Source of the DNA: Oligoflexia bacterium
GTDB taxonomy: Bacteria > Bdellovibrionota > UBA1018 > CAIPTA01
NCBI GenBank assembly: GCA_023954355.1
Contig: JAMLID010000034.1
Span: 1 to 32,352 of the forward strand
DNA length: 32,352 bases
Reading direction: 5' to 3'
In this document: piece by piece, positions 17,847 through 26,732 of the stretch
Layout: the number at the start of each line of letters is the position of its first letter
Position numbering within the stretch: position 1 is the first letter of the stretch
Made by a program: the position numbers and the translations under genes
The notes under the pieces: generated by a model
Told to the model about the DNA's origin: nothing
Seen by the model: only the letters and a program-made list of their open reading frames with translations
Databases searched by the model: none

Positions 17847-19817
17847 TCATCTTGAGATTTTACTTTTCCAATACTCATAAATCATGACCATAGCTAAAGT
17901 ATCTAACTCACAATATTTTAACAGTGCCTTGGCTACTAAATCTGACTCTTCGTCAGACATTTCTGTAAACTGCATACGAGCATAAGCTGTCATGGCTGCC
18001 CCACCATCAGCAATTTGGCCATCAATAATTACGGTATCAAGACTTTCGTTAGAGATATCAGAAAACACAGGTGGGAGTAATTGATAGGGATCTTTTATTT
18101 TTCCTTCTTGGTCGACCTCTATCCAAGAGTGATTGTTAAAATTATGGCTAAAAATTCCATCAATTTCGCCAGAGGCTCCGTAAATTGGTTGAGAGTATTT
18201 TTGTTGTAAAAATTCCGAAGAATTAAGTACCGCCGGTAGAACCGCTTTAATCGAATTCGAACCCTTCATTTTAGGATGATAATAATAGCTTTTAACTAGC
18301 TCACAGAGATCAATCATTGTTCTTGGGCCAGAAATTACTTTACCCTCACTATTCTTGTGCGTAGTGATGCTTTCAATAAAGCGAATAAGTTCATCACGCT
18401 CTGGGATTTCTTCTTCAGATGTTAAGAGCTGTTCTTTGATTTGATTTAAAACAGTGTTCTCGTGGTTTGAATAGCGAAAAATAGTGCCTTCGTCTTTTTC
18501 TAGGGCTTTTTTTAATGCTCTAAGAAAATCAAAGTTTGGGAATTTTCCTCTTTCACGATTGATGTATTCATCTTTATGAGAGATTTTTCCTGATTCGTCT
18601 ACTTGTTGATGTGAAAATTGAAAAGCAATTTGCTCATACGGCCTTCGCCCCTTATGAAAAGGAATCGCCACCATGGTTGTTTCAAAATCAATAAAATGCA
18701 GAGGATATTTCCATGACTCCATTTCACTAGAAAGCCCTTCACTATCTAAGAAAGGTGTTTCGTCTTTTTCTTGTACCTTTTTAACTTGCAGCCACTGGCG
18801 CTCTGCTGAGCTACCACTTGCGAAATCATCTTTTGTTAGTTGATCCATAAAGAAAGCACCGTTATTTATTAGGGCATCAGATTTTCTAAAGTTCCAAATA
18901 TCAAAGATAAAGGGCCGATCAAAGTCTGCTGACTTTAGGTGCCTCGCTTTTTTCCAACAATTTTCAAAGCCACTTTTCTTGCCTTCAGCCTTTAGGTCTT
19001 GATCTATACGAAATTCACACTTTTTGCATTGTGCACTAACTGGTGGATTCAGAAATTTTCGATTCACACAAATATCTTCTAAAAAATGTATATATTCAGA
19101 AAAAGAAAACATCTTGCCATCAACTTCATAGGTGGATTGCCAGATAAAGTTAATTTCTTCTTCTACAGAAACTTTTATAAGAAGAGGATTACCTAAACTA
19201 TCTTTTGTTGTATTTTCATTTACTTTAACCGAAGTGTGGCCATTTTGTTTTTCTAAGAAAAATTTTTGATTGATGCCATCAATAGAAGCTTTTTGTGATT
19301 TATCTGCCAGCATTAAAGCACCAGTTACAGAATACTGAGGAAAAGCATTTTTTAATACATAGGCTTGAAAAGCTACATCCATAAGATAAGGCTCCCAAGC
19401 GGAGTTTAGTTTTGGTTTTTTCGTTTTTGTTAAGAAGTGATCTTCTTCTGAGTCATAGCTCTTTGCTTTGACTTCGATTATTTCAATACGATTATCTTTT
19501 TTGACTAAAATATCTGCGCGAATAAAAAGATTTTGATACTGAATGGCAGCTTCATAAATAACGACAGACTCTTTCTCTAAAAGTTCGTTTGTTTCTTGAA
19601 GAGCAGCTTGCTTATCGAGTGTTTTAATATCTACGCCACCAGGATAGTAGATTTTTGCTAACTCTCCCACTTGAAAGCCGCCTGCCGCCAATGCTTCTAA
19701 AAAAGAATCTTCAACTTTTGTATTACCGTATGTATTGTCGTCTAAATAAAATAGCTTCGTCGGACACTCGTGGCCGATTTTAAAGCGAGATTTTGTGAGA
19801 TGGCGTGTTTGAGGCAT
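17847..19817 (-). CDS. DUF2779 dual nuclease: Cas4-like PD-(D/E)XK/Fe-S plus DEDD exonuclease
   Basis: The 656-residue protein reads as two fused nucleases. The N-terminal half looks like a RecB/Cas4-type PD-(D/E)XK domain: D102 in FIRADILV and E115-x-K117 in IEIIEVKAKS. An isolated C18 and a C264-x2-C267 pair with C287 give the four-Cys [4Fe-4S] pattern of Cas4/AddB. The C-terminal half is DUF2779 with a DEDD/RNase H-like start, FIDFETT (D377, E379). It also has a FRYSNHENTVL motif and a closing YCELDTLA motif, as in 3'-5' exonucleases. It lies 11 bp after the GIY-YIG gene in the same operon. A role in DNA degradation or end processing is likely; the substrate is unknown. Confidence 0.82.
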   Translation of the reverse strand: MPQTRHLTKSRFKIGHECPTKLFYLDDNTYGNTKVEDSFLEALAAGGFQVGELAKIYYPGGVDIKTLDKQAALQETNELLEKESVVIYEAAIQYQNLFIRADILVKKDNRIEIIEVKAKSYDSEEDHFLTKTKKPKLNSAWEPYLMDVAFQAYVLKNAFPQYSVTGALMLADKSQKASIDGINQKFFLEKQNGHTSVKVNENTTKDSLGNPLLIKVSVEEEINFIWQSTYEVDGKMFSFSEYIHFLEDICVNRKFLNPPVSAQCKKCEFRIDQDLKAEGKKSGFENCWKKARHLKSADFDRPFIFDIWNFRKSDALINNGAFFMDQLTKDDFASGSSAERQWLQVKKVQEKDETPFLDSEGLSSEMESWKYPLHFIDFETTMVAIPFHKGRRPYEQIAFQFSHQQVDESGKISHKDEYINRERGKFPNFDFLRALKKALEKDEGTIFRYSNHENTVLNQIKEQLLTSEEEIPERDELIRFIESITTHKNSEGKVISGPRTMIDLCELVKSYYYHPKMKGSNSIKAVLPAVLNSSEFLQQKYSQPIYGASGEIDGIFSHNFNNHSWIEVDQEGKIKDPYQLLPPVFSDISNESLDTVIIDGQIADGGAAMTAYARMQFTEMSDEESDLVAKALLKYCELDTLAMVMIYEYWKSKISR

Positions 19818-19828
19818 GTTATGAAATT

Positions 19829-20767
19829 TTATGCGGCATCTTCTAATGCATCAGCCTGGCAATCTAAAAGAGTACGCTCATCAGACACTCGCCTCCATGC
19901 TGTGCGCCCATTTGTTGACCTACCAAGACATATACTTCCCACAACAGAAGGAGAGCGAAATTCAATATCTCGTATGGTCTCTAAAGCACCTTGATATGGA
20001 GAAGAAACCACAGCATCGGATTCTATAATTTGCTTCCAAAATGCATAGTAGCTTGGATTATGAATTTCAAAACTATCTCTTGGTTCTCTTCTAATAAAAG
20101 AACCTTTTTGAAGAACATATGTCCCATTATGAATCTTCATTTTGCTATACAAATTAGCAGCAATTTCCTTAGGCATAGCCAACTTAAACTCCATACCTTC
20201 TATTGGATCAGAGCTTCTAGGAATAGCAAGCTCATGGCTAGCGACAGCTTCTTGGTTTGATTCTGAGGAAAAATAACCTAAGCCTAGTGACTCTAGAATA
20301 AAAAGCATATTTTGTAAAAATTCTTGCATGGCGCTTTGATCTGCTTCTGGAAGAACAGAACCTCCTGCCTCTTTTGTGTTTTGAAGTGCTAAGTTTCCAA
20401 TAGATTTTTTTGCTAAAAAATATAGCTCTCGCTCAAGGTATTTTACATGAGATTTTGTTAGATTCTGGTCTTTACTTACGAACACAATAAGCTTATTCCA
20501 CCAATCTTTATCTCTTGAATGATCTGCGATTCTTTTAGAAAAATCCTCTGTCTCTCCGATATAAATATTTGTAAGGCCCGTTTCGTTTGCTTCAGACAAT
20601 AAAAGATAAATTCCTGGCTCACAAAGTTCCTCTCTTGCACGAATTGCTGATAAGTGCTGTCGTTCCCCCAACAAAGCAAAACCTGTCCAATTCAGCATTT
20701 CGACCGACCTTGGCGAATTTGGAGTTGATCCCATGACATAGATTTTTAGAGTTTTTCCTTTAACCAA
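19829..20767 (-). CDS. GIY-YIG nuclease with C-terminal DUF4357
   Basis: At 312 residues, the protein contains a GIY-YIG nuclease core: GIYLLL (52-57), TNIYIGETEDFSKRI (66-80, with likely catalytic R79) and YLERELYFLA (E112 as metal ligand). A DUF4357 motif near the C-terminus is recognisable from FRSPSVVGSICLGRSTNGRTAW (split about 265-287). These proteins cut DNA on one strand and often occur in phage-defence or mobile contexts. The start is TTG at 20767, with GGAGG 4 nt upstream; no ATG nearby has a better site. It is the first gene of the DUF2779 operon and is divergent from the restriction-like operon. Confidence 0.85.
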   Translation of the reverse strand: MVKGKTLKIYVMGSTPNSPRSVEMLNWTGFALLGERQHLSAIRAREELCEPGIYLLLSEANETGLTNIYIGETEDFSKRIADHSRDKDWWNKLIVFVSKDQNLTKSHVKYLERELYFLAKKSIGNLALQNTKEAGGSVLPEADQSAMQEFLQNMLFILESLGLGYFSSESNQEAVASHELAIPRSSDPIEGMEFKLAMPKEIAANLYSKMKIHNGTYVLQKGSFIRREPRDSFEIHNPSYYAFWKQIIESDAVVSSPYQGALETIRDIEFRSPSVVGSICLGRSTNGRTAWRRVSDERTLLDCQADALEDAA

Positions 20768-20845
20768 TGAGCCTCCAATATTTATAGATACTAATTAGTT
20801 ATCGAAGAAATAACCTTTGAAGTTAAGCTAAAATACACGTGCATA

Positions 20846-20886
20846 AATAAATTAAAAATACAATAAGGAATGTATTTTAATTTATT
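20846..20886. promoter_or_regulatory. Long AT-rich inverted repeat between divergent defence operons
   Basis: Arms of 16 bp match perfectly apart from a single bulged A in the left arm, and enclose an 8-nt loop (ATAAGGAA). The site is between the GIY-YIG gene (minus) and the methyltransferase-like gene (plus), where a terminator is not expected. A shared operator for both operons, or a structured 5' leader, is the likeliest reading. Confidence 0.45.
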
Positions 20887-20974
20887 ACACAATTACACGG
20901 GTTCTGTAGAAACTCATCTAAAGTTTTTATTTTAATATTTCGAAAAATTAGAAGAAAAAAATTTGGAGTTAAAA

Positions 20975-21775
20975 GTGAACAGTATCGTTGATATAGGAAA
21001 ATTATTTCATCGCAGTAAAGACCGCATCAAAGATTTGGGCGAAGTATTCACTCCAGAATCTTATGTGGATGATATGTTAAACCTACTCGCAAGAGATAAG
21101 AGGGGTCTATGGTCAGATGTGGAAATTTCTTTTTTTGAACCATGTTCAGGCCACGGAAATATAGTTCTACCAATTTACAAAAGGCGGCTTGAAGGAATTT
21201 ATAAAAAAGCAACTGCTCTAGGTTTGGGCAAAGGCAATGAAGCACCATTTTATGCCATTGCCAATGCACTTAATACTTTGTGGGCGATTGATATCGACCC
21301 TAAAAATGTTGAAAACTGCCGCTCCCGTGTATTGGCAGCGACCTTGGATTTTTTAAAAACAAAATTAGAAATTAAAAACGATGCGATTCTATTTTCAAAA
21401 AAGCGGGATTTCTTCGCCCATGTTTTATCGGCGATCAAATGGCACATCGATGAAAATGAAACTTTGTCCGCGTTAAGTAATACAGAAAATGCGAAAGCCA
21501 GCGCCAACCTTACTAAAGCAGGAGCCAAGTGGTTTTCACAAAATGGGCATCGACCGATGGACTTTGATTTAACGTGGGTGAATTTTTACGAATCCTGCGA
21601 AGCCTCTAAGACTATCCCGCTTGAATACGAGCGATCAGTTCGTTTTATTGATGCTATTATTTCAGGAAAATTAAGAGGCTTTGAAGATTATGAATTTGCC
21701 AAAGCCGTTATTAAAACAACTAAATCACAAGACTCGACTAGTAAGCCGAGAAGTTCGCAATCTGTAAGGGCCTAA
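20975..21775 (+). CDS. N6-adenine methyltransferase-like protein without visible NPPY motif
   Basis: About 266 residues. The start GEVFTPESYVDDMLNLL (22-38) is the N-terminal signature of many class I DNA methyltransferases. Motif I, FFEPCSGHGN (53-62), and motif II, WAIDIDPKNVENC (103-115), would bind S-adenosylmethionine. I find no catalytic (D/N)PP(Y/F) motif, so it may not methylate alone. GTG at 20975 is preferred because GGAG lies 6 nt upstream; a TTG 12 nt before is in frame. It is the first of three genes; the next begins 4 bp after its stop. It may be one half of a split methyltransferase or a DNA-recognition partner. Confidence 0.75.
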   Translation: MNSIVDIGKLFHRSKDRIKDLGEVFTPESYVDDMLNLLARDKRGLWSDVEISFFEPCSGHGNIVLPIYKRRLEGIYKKATALGLGKGNEAPFYAIANALNTLWAIDIDPKNVENCRSRVLAATLDFLKTKLEIKNDAILFSKKRDFFAHVLSAIKWHIDENETLSALSNTENAKASANLTKAGAKWFSQNGHRPMDFDLTWVNFYESCEASKTIPLEYERSVRFIDAIISGKLRGFEDYEFAKAVIKTTKSQDSTSKPRSSQSVRA

Positions 21776-21779
21776 CTGA

Positions 21780-23276
21780 ATGAGTGCCTTAGCGATCAAA
21801 CCCACAGCCCATGTCGTTGATGTTCTCGGCAATGTAATTGGCCGAGACCAGCCTATTTTACGAATGGAAAAGGCCCTAGAAATGGTGGCCTTGCTCGGCG
21901 AGGAAGTGTTTACTGATGAAAATGTGGTTTTCTTTGATCCTTTCTGCAAAGCAGGCGAACTACTACTTGCCTGTGCATTTCATAGTTGTTGGGCCAAATC
22001 AAAAGGTAAAACAAAAATTTTAGATGTGGATATGGTGATGAAAGAAATTTACCAGTCCAACCGTTATTTTGGTTTGGCACCAGATGAAAGACATCATCGC
22101 CTCAGCATTCGAACATTTTTAGGAAATGAAAATTCACACAAAGAAAAATTTAATCACATCATCCGTGATGGGCATTACGTGTCTGAAGAAGACGGAACCT
22201 TAGACAAGGAAAAATTTGAAAGGGAGTTCAAAAATATGATCGGCTATATCAATTCAAAGACAAAAAGTAAAAGAGTAATCGCCCTCGGAAATCCACCCTA
22301 CCAAGAGCAGGACGGTGGATTTGGTAAAAGTGCGAGATCCATTTATAACCTATTCGCTGAAACTCTTATGCAATCGTATGAGGTTAGTGAGTTTATCCTT
22401 GTAATCCCTGCTCGATGGTTTGGTGGAGGTAAAGGGCTTGATAATTTTAGAGAAAACTTAATGAAATCTCGTAAAATTAAAAATCTTGTATATTTTCAAA
22501 ATTCCAGCAAGGTCTTCCCAACAGTGGATATTAACGGAGGGGTTTGTTATTTACATTATGATAAAAACCACTCGGCTAAAACTAATTTTACCGATGGCAA
22601 AAATGCAGAAACTTTGCATCTCGATGAGTTTGATATTATTGCTGATGATCCTAAAGGTTATTCATTGGTAAGAAAGGTATCATCACAATGGTCTGGGAAA
22701 TTTATTGGTGATGTTGCTTGGGCAGGAAAACCATTTGGTATTAGGACATTTTATTTTGAACGAGCTAAAAAATTAACCAAAGATAGTAAAGATGCAGTTC
22801 CCTGTTTGAGTCGTAATAAAACCATCAATTATGCGAACCTCAATGATATTGGAAAAAATAAAGATAAAATAAATCTTTGGAAAGTTTCCGTCCCTGCGGT
22901 TGCAGGAGGCTCTAAAGGTGCAAGGCGATCAACCGTTCCACTTAACCAAATCTTTTTAGTTCCTACAGGGACAATTACAACTGAGACTTATAACATCATT
23001 GATGCATTTAAGACCAAAGCGGAGGCAGAAAATTTAATCACCTATTTAAAAACTGATTTTGCACGGTATTTTGTTGGACTGAGAAAGATCACCCAGCATT
23101 TACCAGCTGATCGGTGGGCTTGGGTTCCTTATGTTGATACCAGTAAAAAATGGACAGATGACGAGCTTTTCAAATTTTTTAAACTTAATAAAGAAGAACA
23201 AAACCACATCAAATTAAAAGTAAGAGAGTGGTCAAGTCCAAGCGACCTAAGCATAATGGACGATGACGAGGAATAG
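21780..23276 (+). CDS. Eco57I-like N6-adenine DNA methyltransferase
   Basis: A 498-residue adenine methyltransferase. Motif I is VFFDPFCKAGELLL (50-63) and the catalytic motif IV is ALGNPPYQEQ (168-177), diagnostic of N6-adenine methylation. The segment FILVIPARWFGGGKGLDNFRENL (split, near 203-225) matches the Eco57I/TaqI-like core, and the C-terminal half is the likely target-recognition domain. In a restriction-modification unit it would protect host DNA from the endonuclease encoded next. It starts 4 bp after the methyltransferase-like gene and ends 5 bp before the nuclease-helicase gene, so the three form one operon. Confidence 0.88.
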   Translation: MSALAIKPTAHVVDVLGNVIGRDQPILRMEKALEMVALLGEEVFTDENVVFFDPFCKAGELLLACAFHSCWAKSKGKTKILDVDMVMKEIYQSNRYFGLAPDERHHRLSIRTFLGNENSHKEKFNHIIRDGHYVSEEDGTLDKEKFEREFKNMIGYINSKTKSKRVIALGNPPYQEQDGGFGKSARSIYNLFAETLMQSYEVSEFILVIPARWFGGGKGLDNFRENLMKSRKIKNLVYFQNSSKVFPTVDINGGVCYLHYDKNHSAKTNFTDGKNAETLHLDEFDIIADDPKGYSLVRKVSSQWSGKFIGDVAWAGKPFGIRTFYFERAKKLTKDSKDAVPCLSRNKTINYANLNDIGKNKDKINLWKVSVPAVAGGSKGARRSTVPLNQIFLVPTGTITTETYNIIDAFKTKAEAENLITYLKTDFARYFVGLRKITQHLPADRWAWVPYVDTSKKWTDDELFKFFKLNKEEQNHIKLKVREWSSPSDLSIMDDDEE

Positions 23277-23281
23277 TAGGC

Positions 23282-25735
23282 ATGGAACAGTTAGAACTCT
23301 ACGCCTACACCACCGAGGAATATAAAAAGAACGGTTGGATAAAAGTAGGCCACACAAAAGTCGGCGAAGAAAGGATTTGGAATCAGTTTGGGACTTCAAA
23401 TCCTGAAAATCCTGATTATCAAATGATCGGGATGCTTCCCGATGGGGTTCGTGATCACCACATCCATGCTCAACTGATAAAAAATGGCTGTAAAAAAATT
23501 GAGAAAGTCCCCGGCCAAGAATGGTTCCAAGCCACAAATAAAAACGACCCATTTAAAGATGTTCGCCGTGCTTACAATGAAATTGTAAACGGCAGTTCCC
23601 GCACCGAGCATTATAAACTCCGTAAAGAACAAGCGGGAGCCATTGAAAAAGCAAGCAAGTGGTTTAAAAAAGAATATCCCGCCGAGGTCATTGGTTCCGC
23701 CACCCACTCCAACCGTTTTCTTATCAATGCCAAGATGCGATTTGGTAAATGTTTTACCAGTATTCACTTGGCTAAAAAAATCAATGCCCGCAATACATTG
23801 ATCGTGACCTATAAACCCGATGTTATCGGTGAATGGATTGATACCGTAAATGAACAAGTGGACTTTGATGGGTGGACAGGTATTAGGGCAAAAGAAAAAA
23901 GTGATCGCCCCAACGACCCCGCCCTAAACAGCAACGGTGATTTCCCACGAACCAGTGGCCCGATTGTTTTATGTGTTTCCTTACAAGACCTGTGGATTGA
24001 TAAGGATGGAAATACAAAAGATCGGCTTCATAAAATCCCAGAAATCGCTTGGGACTTGGTTATTTTTGACGAGGTTCACTATGGTAGTAGAACCGAGCGG
24101 GCCAAGAGCATATTAGAAAAAATTAAATTCACTCATCGCCTTGATTTATCAGGCACCCCATTCCGCTTAATTGAACAGGACGATTTTTCATCCCAGCAAG
24201 TTTATACCTACAGCTACCTTGATGAGCAAAAAAATAAAAAAGAAGAGATTGAGTCTGACCCACAAAATCAGACGGAGAAAATTTACCGCTTGATGCCCGA
24301 TCTTAATATCTCGGCCATTGAAATTACCGACGAGGACATCGCCGAGCAACGGGAAACTTTCAAGACTGACGACATTGATTTTTCACTCAATAGACTTTTT
24401 GAAACTAATGAAGAAAATAAATTTGTTTACGAGGAAGCCGTTGATCACTTCATTGAGGGTTTAACAAAATCAGGCCACGAGGCTCGCTCTATTAGTGTTT
24501 ATGGAAAACTTGGATCGCAACTAGGATGTCCACCTAAAAGGCATACCGTTTGGTGGATGAACCGAGTGGATTCAATTTCTGCCTTAATTGAAAAGCTCCA
24601 ATCGCATCCGTATTTTTCTAATTTTATTCTTATCAATGCTTCGGGAAGCGATAACAAAAAAGATGATGATGACCGCATTGTGGCCAGAGAAAAATCATCG
24701 GTACAAAAAGCCATCAATGAAGCCAATGAAAATCCAAATAAATTAGGCACCATAACCTTTACCTGTGGCCGTTTTTTAACAGGGGTCACGATCAAAGAAT
24801 GGGACAGTATTTTAATTTTGAACGATATTAAATCCGCCGAGAGTTATTATCAAGCAATTTTCCGAGTGCAGTCTGCTTGGGTAAATGAAAAAATAAATTC
24901 ACCACTAAAACCTAAAGCATGGGTTTTTGACTTTGCTATCACTCGTTGCCTACAGGTAACTTATGACTGTGCAAGCAATATTGCTGATCAAGTTGATCAG
25001 CAGGAAAGTTATGAACAACGGACGGATGTGAATAAAGACAACTTAGAGATCGTGACCGAGGGCCTATGCGACACCTTGGATATTAAGCGATTTTATGAAG
25101 GTAGCCTGGTCAGCACTCCCACAACGGCTAAGAATATTTTTGAAGTTCTTAATCACGAAGGTTCCCGCATTGCCTTAGCTCGTAGAATTACTTCCAATGT
25201 TTTGGTGAATTTTGGAAAATTAAAACTACTTGATGAACATCCACATCTTTTAGCGATACTCGAAAAAGTTAAAGGTTATCGTAGCGGTGAATTTACAGCA
25301 ACTATTGAAGACTTTATTCAAATTGGGCGGGACGCAAGCGATTTGGAAAATATAAAAAGTGATCCAAACCTTACCAAAGACGAAAAAGAAAAAATCATCG
25401 AAGACTTTGCTGAAAAGGATAAAGACAAAGAAAGACAAACCAGAAAAAAATGGTATGCCACACAAATTAAACGATTAGCGATCTGCATGGCCGATTTTAT
25501 TTATATGACTTACCAGCGAGAATATAACATAGATGATGTTATTCAGACTAAGTCCCCGCAATTTTTTGAAGTGATGACGGGAATTTCTAAAGATGACTTT
25601 GTAGAGCTTTGTGATAAGGGCTTTATGAATCGTTTTGCCCTAAACCGCATTGTCCGTGAGTTTAGGGATCAAGAGAACACATCTCTAAATCCTGAGCAAT
25701 ATATTCTTGAAAATCTAAAAAAGTTGATCTCCTAG
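23282..25735 (+). CDS. GIY-YIG (T5orf172-like) nuclease fused to SF2 helicase, putative restriction subunit
   Basis: In this 817-residue fusion, the N-terminal 90 residues resemble a T5orf172/Mug113 GIY-YIG nuclease: LYAYTTEEYKKNGWIKVGHT (6-25), a His pair near 60 and a Glu at 80. The helicase follows. It has a Walker A variant AKMRFGKCFTS (150-160, with Cys in place of the usual Thr after the Lys), DEVH (263-266) and LSGTPFRL (289-296). The second domain has CGRFLTGVTIKEWDSI and a YYQAIFRVQSAW motif VI-like segment. It is arranged like type I/III restriction translocases but cuts with a GIY-YIG domain. It is the third gene after two methyltransferase-like genes, fitting a restriction unit. 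The C-terminal 250 residues have no known domain. Confidence 0.86.
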   Translation: MEQLELYAYTTEEYKKNGWIKVGHTKVGEERIWNQFGTSNPENPDYQMIGMLPDGVRDHHIHAQLIKNGCKKIEKVPGQEWFQATNKNDPFKDVRRAYNEIVNGSSRTEHYKLRKEQAGAIEKASKWFKKEYPAEVIGSATHSNRFLINAKMRFGKCFTSIHLAKKINARNTLIVTYKPDVIGEWIDTVNEQVDFDGWTGIRAKEKSDRPNDPALNSNGDFPRTSGPIVLCVSLQDLWIDKDGNTKDRLHKIPEIAWDLVIFDEVHYGSRTERAKSILEKIKFTHRLDLSGTPFRLIEQDDFSSQQVYTYSYLDEQKNKKEEIESDPQNQTEKIYRLMPDLNISAIEITDEDIAEQRETFKTDDIDFSLNRLFETNEENKFVYEEAVDHFIEGLTKSGHEARSISVYGKLGSQLGCPPKRHTVWWMNRVDSISALIEKLQSHPYFSNFILINASGSDNKKDDDDRIVAREKSSVQKAINEANENPNKLGTITFTCGRFLTGVTIKEWDSILILNDIKSAESYYQAIFRVQSAWVNEKINSPLKPKAWVFDFAITRCLQVTYDCASNIADQVDQQESYEQRTDVNKDNLEIVTEGLCDTLDIKRFYEGSLVSTPTTAKNIFEVLNHEGSRIALARRITSNVLVNFGKLKLLDEHPHLLAILEKVKGYRSGEFTATIEDFIQIGRDASDLENIKSDPNLTKDEKEKIIEDFAEKDKDKERQTRKKWYATQIKRLAICMADFIYMTYQREYNIDDVIQTKSPQFFEVMTGISKDDFVELCDKGFMNRFALNRIVREFRDQENTSLNPEQYILENLKKLIS

Positions 25736-25901
25736 GGTTTTGAAGTTCTACGAGATACAGAAAGTCCTAGACTGCCTGACTTTCGCTAGCAAGTCATCAA
25801 ATAAAAATGTATGAGTGAAGAAAATAATACAGAAAAACTTAAAGAAAAATGTAAAAAAATTAAATCTTTAGATTAGGCAAATAATAATAAAGATTATCAA
25901 G

Positions 25902-26486
25902 ATGGTAATTTCTAAAGATGAAATAGAAACTTTTATTCCAAAAAAGCCAAAAATTCTTATTTTGGGTACTATGGGCGCTATTATAGCCAGAACTATAGAC
26001 GACAATAGACCTAAAGAAGCTTTTTATTATCACGATAATAGAAACCATTTTTGGAAAATCATTCAATTAGTATTTAAACCAAATATTGAACCTAAAAAGA
26101 TGACTATAGATGAAAAGAAAATCTTTTTAGAAGAACACGGTATAGCAATGTCAAATATTGTTAAAGAAATTAGAGTTAATACGAATGATGCAAAAAACCC
26201 ATCTGATGACATTATCTTTATTGCACAAAAAAAGAGGCGATTAGAATTTAAAGTTACAAGCGAGCAGCTTAAAGAAATCATTGAGAAAAAACCCATTTTC
26301 TTTACATGCCGCTCAAAGCCAGGAATCAGTCATTTGATTCAGGGATATTTTTCACACAACAATATAAATATTCCTATTAGCAAAATACATCACCTACCTA
26401 CACCTACTAGGTGTAATCCTCAAAAAAGAAGTAACGATTGGCGAAACGAAATGGAAAAACATATTAATAAAAAAATTATAGTATAA
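25902..26486 (+). CDS. Uracil-DNA glycosylase superfamily protein
   Basis: The 194-residue protein shows the pattern of the DNA glycosylase (UDG) superfamily group related to deoxyinosine/mismatch glycosylases. ILILGTMGA (18-26) is the pocket motif I, FYYHDNRNHFWKII (41-54) the base-recognition region and HHLPTPTR (163-170) the DNA-intercalating motif. Such enzymes excise damaged or modified bases. Just downstream of a restriction-like operon, it might target modified phage DNA, as the UDG-fold protein Brig1 does; that is inference. It is noticeably more AT-rich than the operon before it, suggesting a separate origin. No clear Shine-Dalgarno precedes the ATG. A 21-codon reading frame at 25811-25876 lies upstream but has no support as a gene. 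Confidence 0.75.
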   Translation: MVISKDEIETFIPKKPKILILGTMGAIIARTIDDNRPKEAFYYHDNRNHFWKIIQLVFKPNIEPKKMTIDEKKIFLEEHGIAMSNIVKEIRVNTNDAKNPSDDIIFIAQKKRRLEFKVTSEQLKEIIEKKPIFFTCRSKPGISHLIQGYFSHNNINIPISKIHHLPTPTRCNPQKRSNDWRNEMEKHINKKIIV

Positions 26487-26698
26487 ACAAATCTGTAATT
26501 TCTGAATCTAAAAAATCTTATTTTTTGAATTTGCGTGGATATAATTTGCATCTATATTTTCTTAATTTAAAACTTACATAATAACTTCCTATTCAGTGAA
26601 AATCATTCCGTTCATTTTTCATAGATTGGCCACCACGATATAAAAAGCCTTATAATTCAAGTATGTTGTATGCTTATAAAGTCATGTTATCTTGAAAG

Positions 26699-26720
26699 CG
26701 TAAGGTAAGAAGGCCTTACG
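26699..26720. promoter_or_regulatory. Putative operator of PIN toxin-antitoxin operon
   Basis: Arms CGTAAGG and CCTTACG are perfect 7-bp inverted repeats 8 nt apart, 12 bp before the antitoxin ATG. Upstream are a perfect TATAAT (26651-26656) and another -35/-10-like pair near 26666-26692. The dyad next to the start fits autoregulation by a toxin-antitoxin complex. Confidence 0.4.
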
Positions 26721-26732
26721 AAAGGGATAATA

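Noticed and set aside
20975..23276. The two methyltransferase-like genes as one frameshifted gene
   Set aside because: Each has its own start and motif I, and the first ends in a normal stop 4 bp before a good ATG, so they read as two proteins.
23247..23857. Minus-strand frames over the GIY-YIG-helicase N-terminus
   Set aside because: The plus-strand protein shows clear nuclease and helicase motifs; the opposite frames have none and no start signals.
25736..25901. Terminator or small gene after the restriction operon
   Set aside because: A 6-bp AAAGTC/GACTTT dyad and a 21-codon frame were seen, but neither has a T tract, ribosome-binding site or other support.
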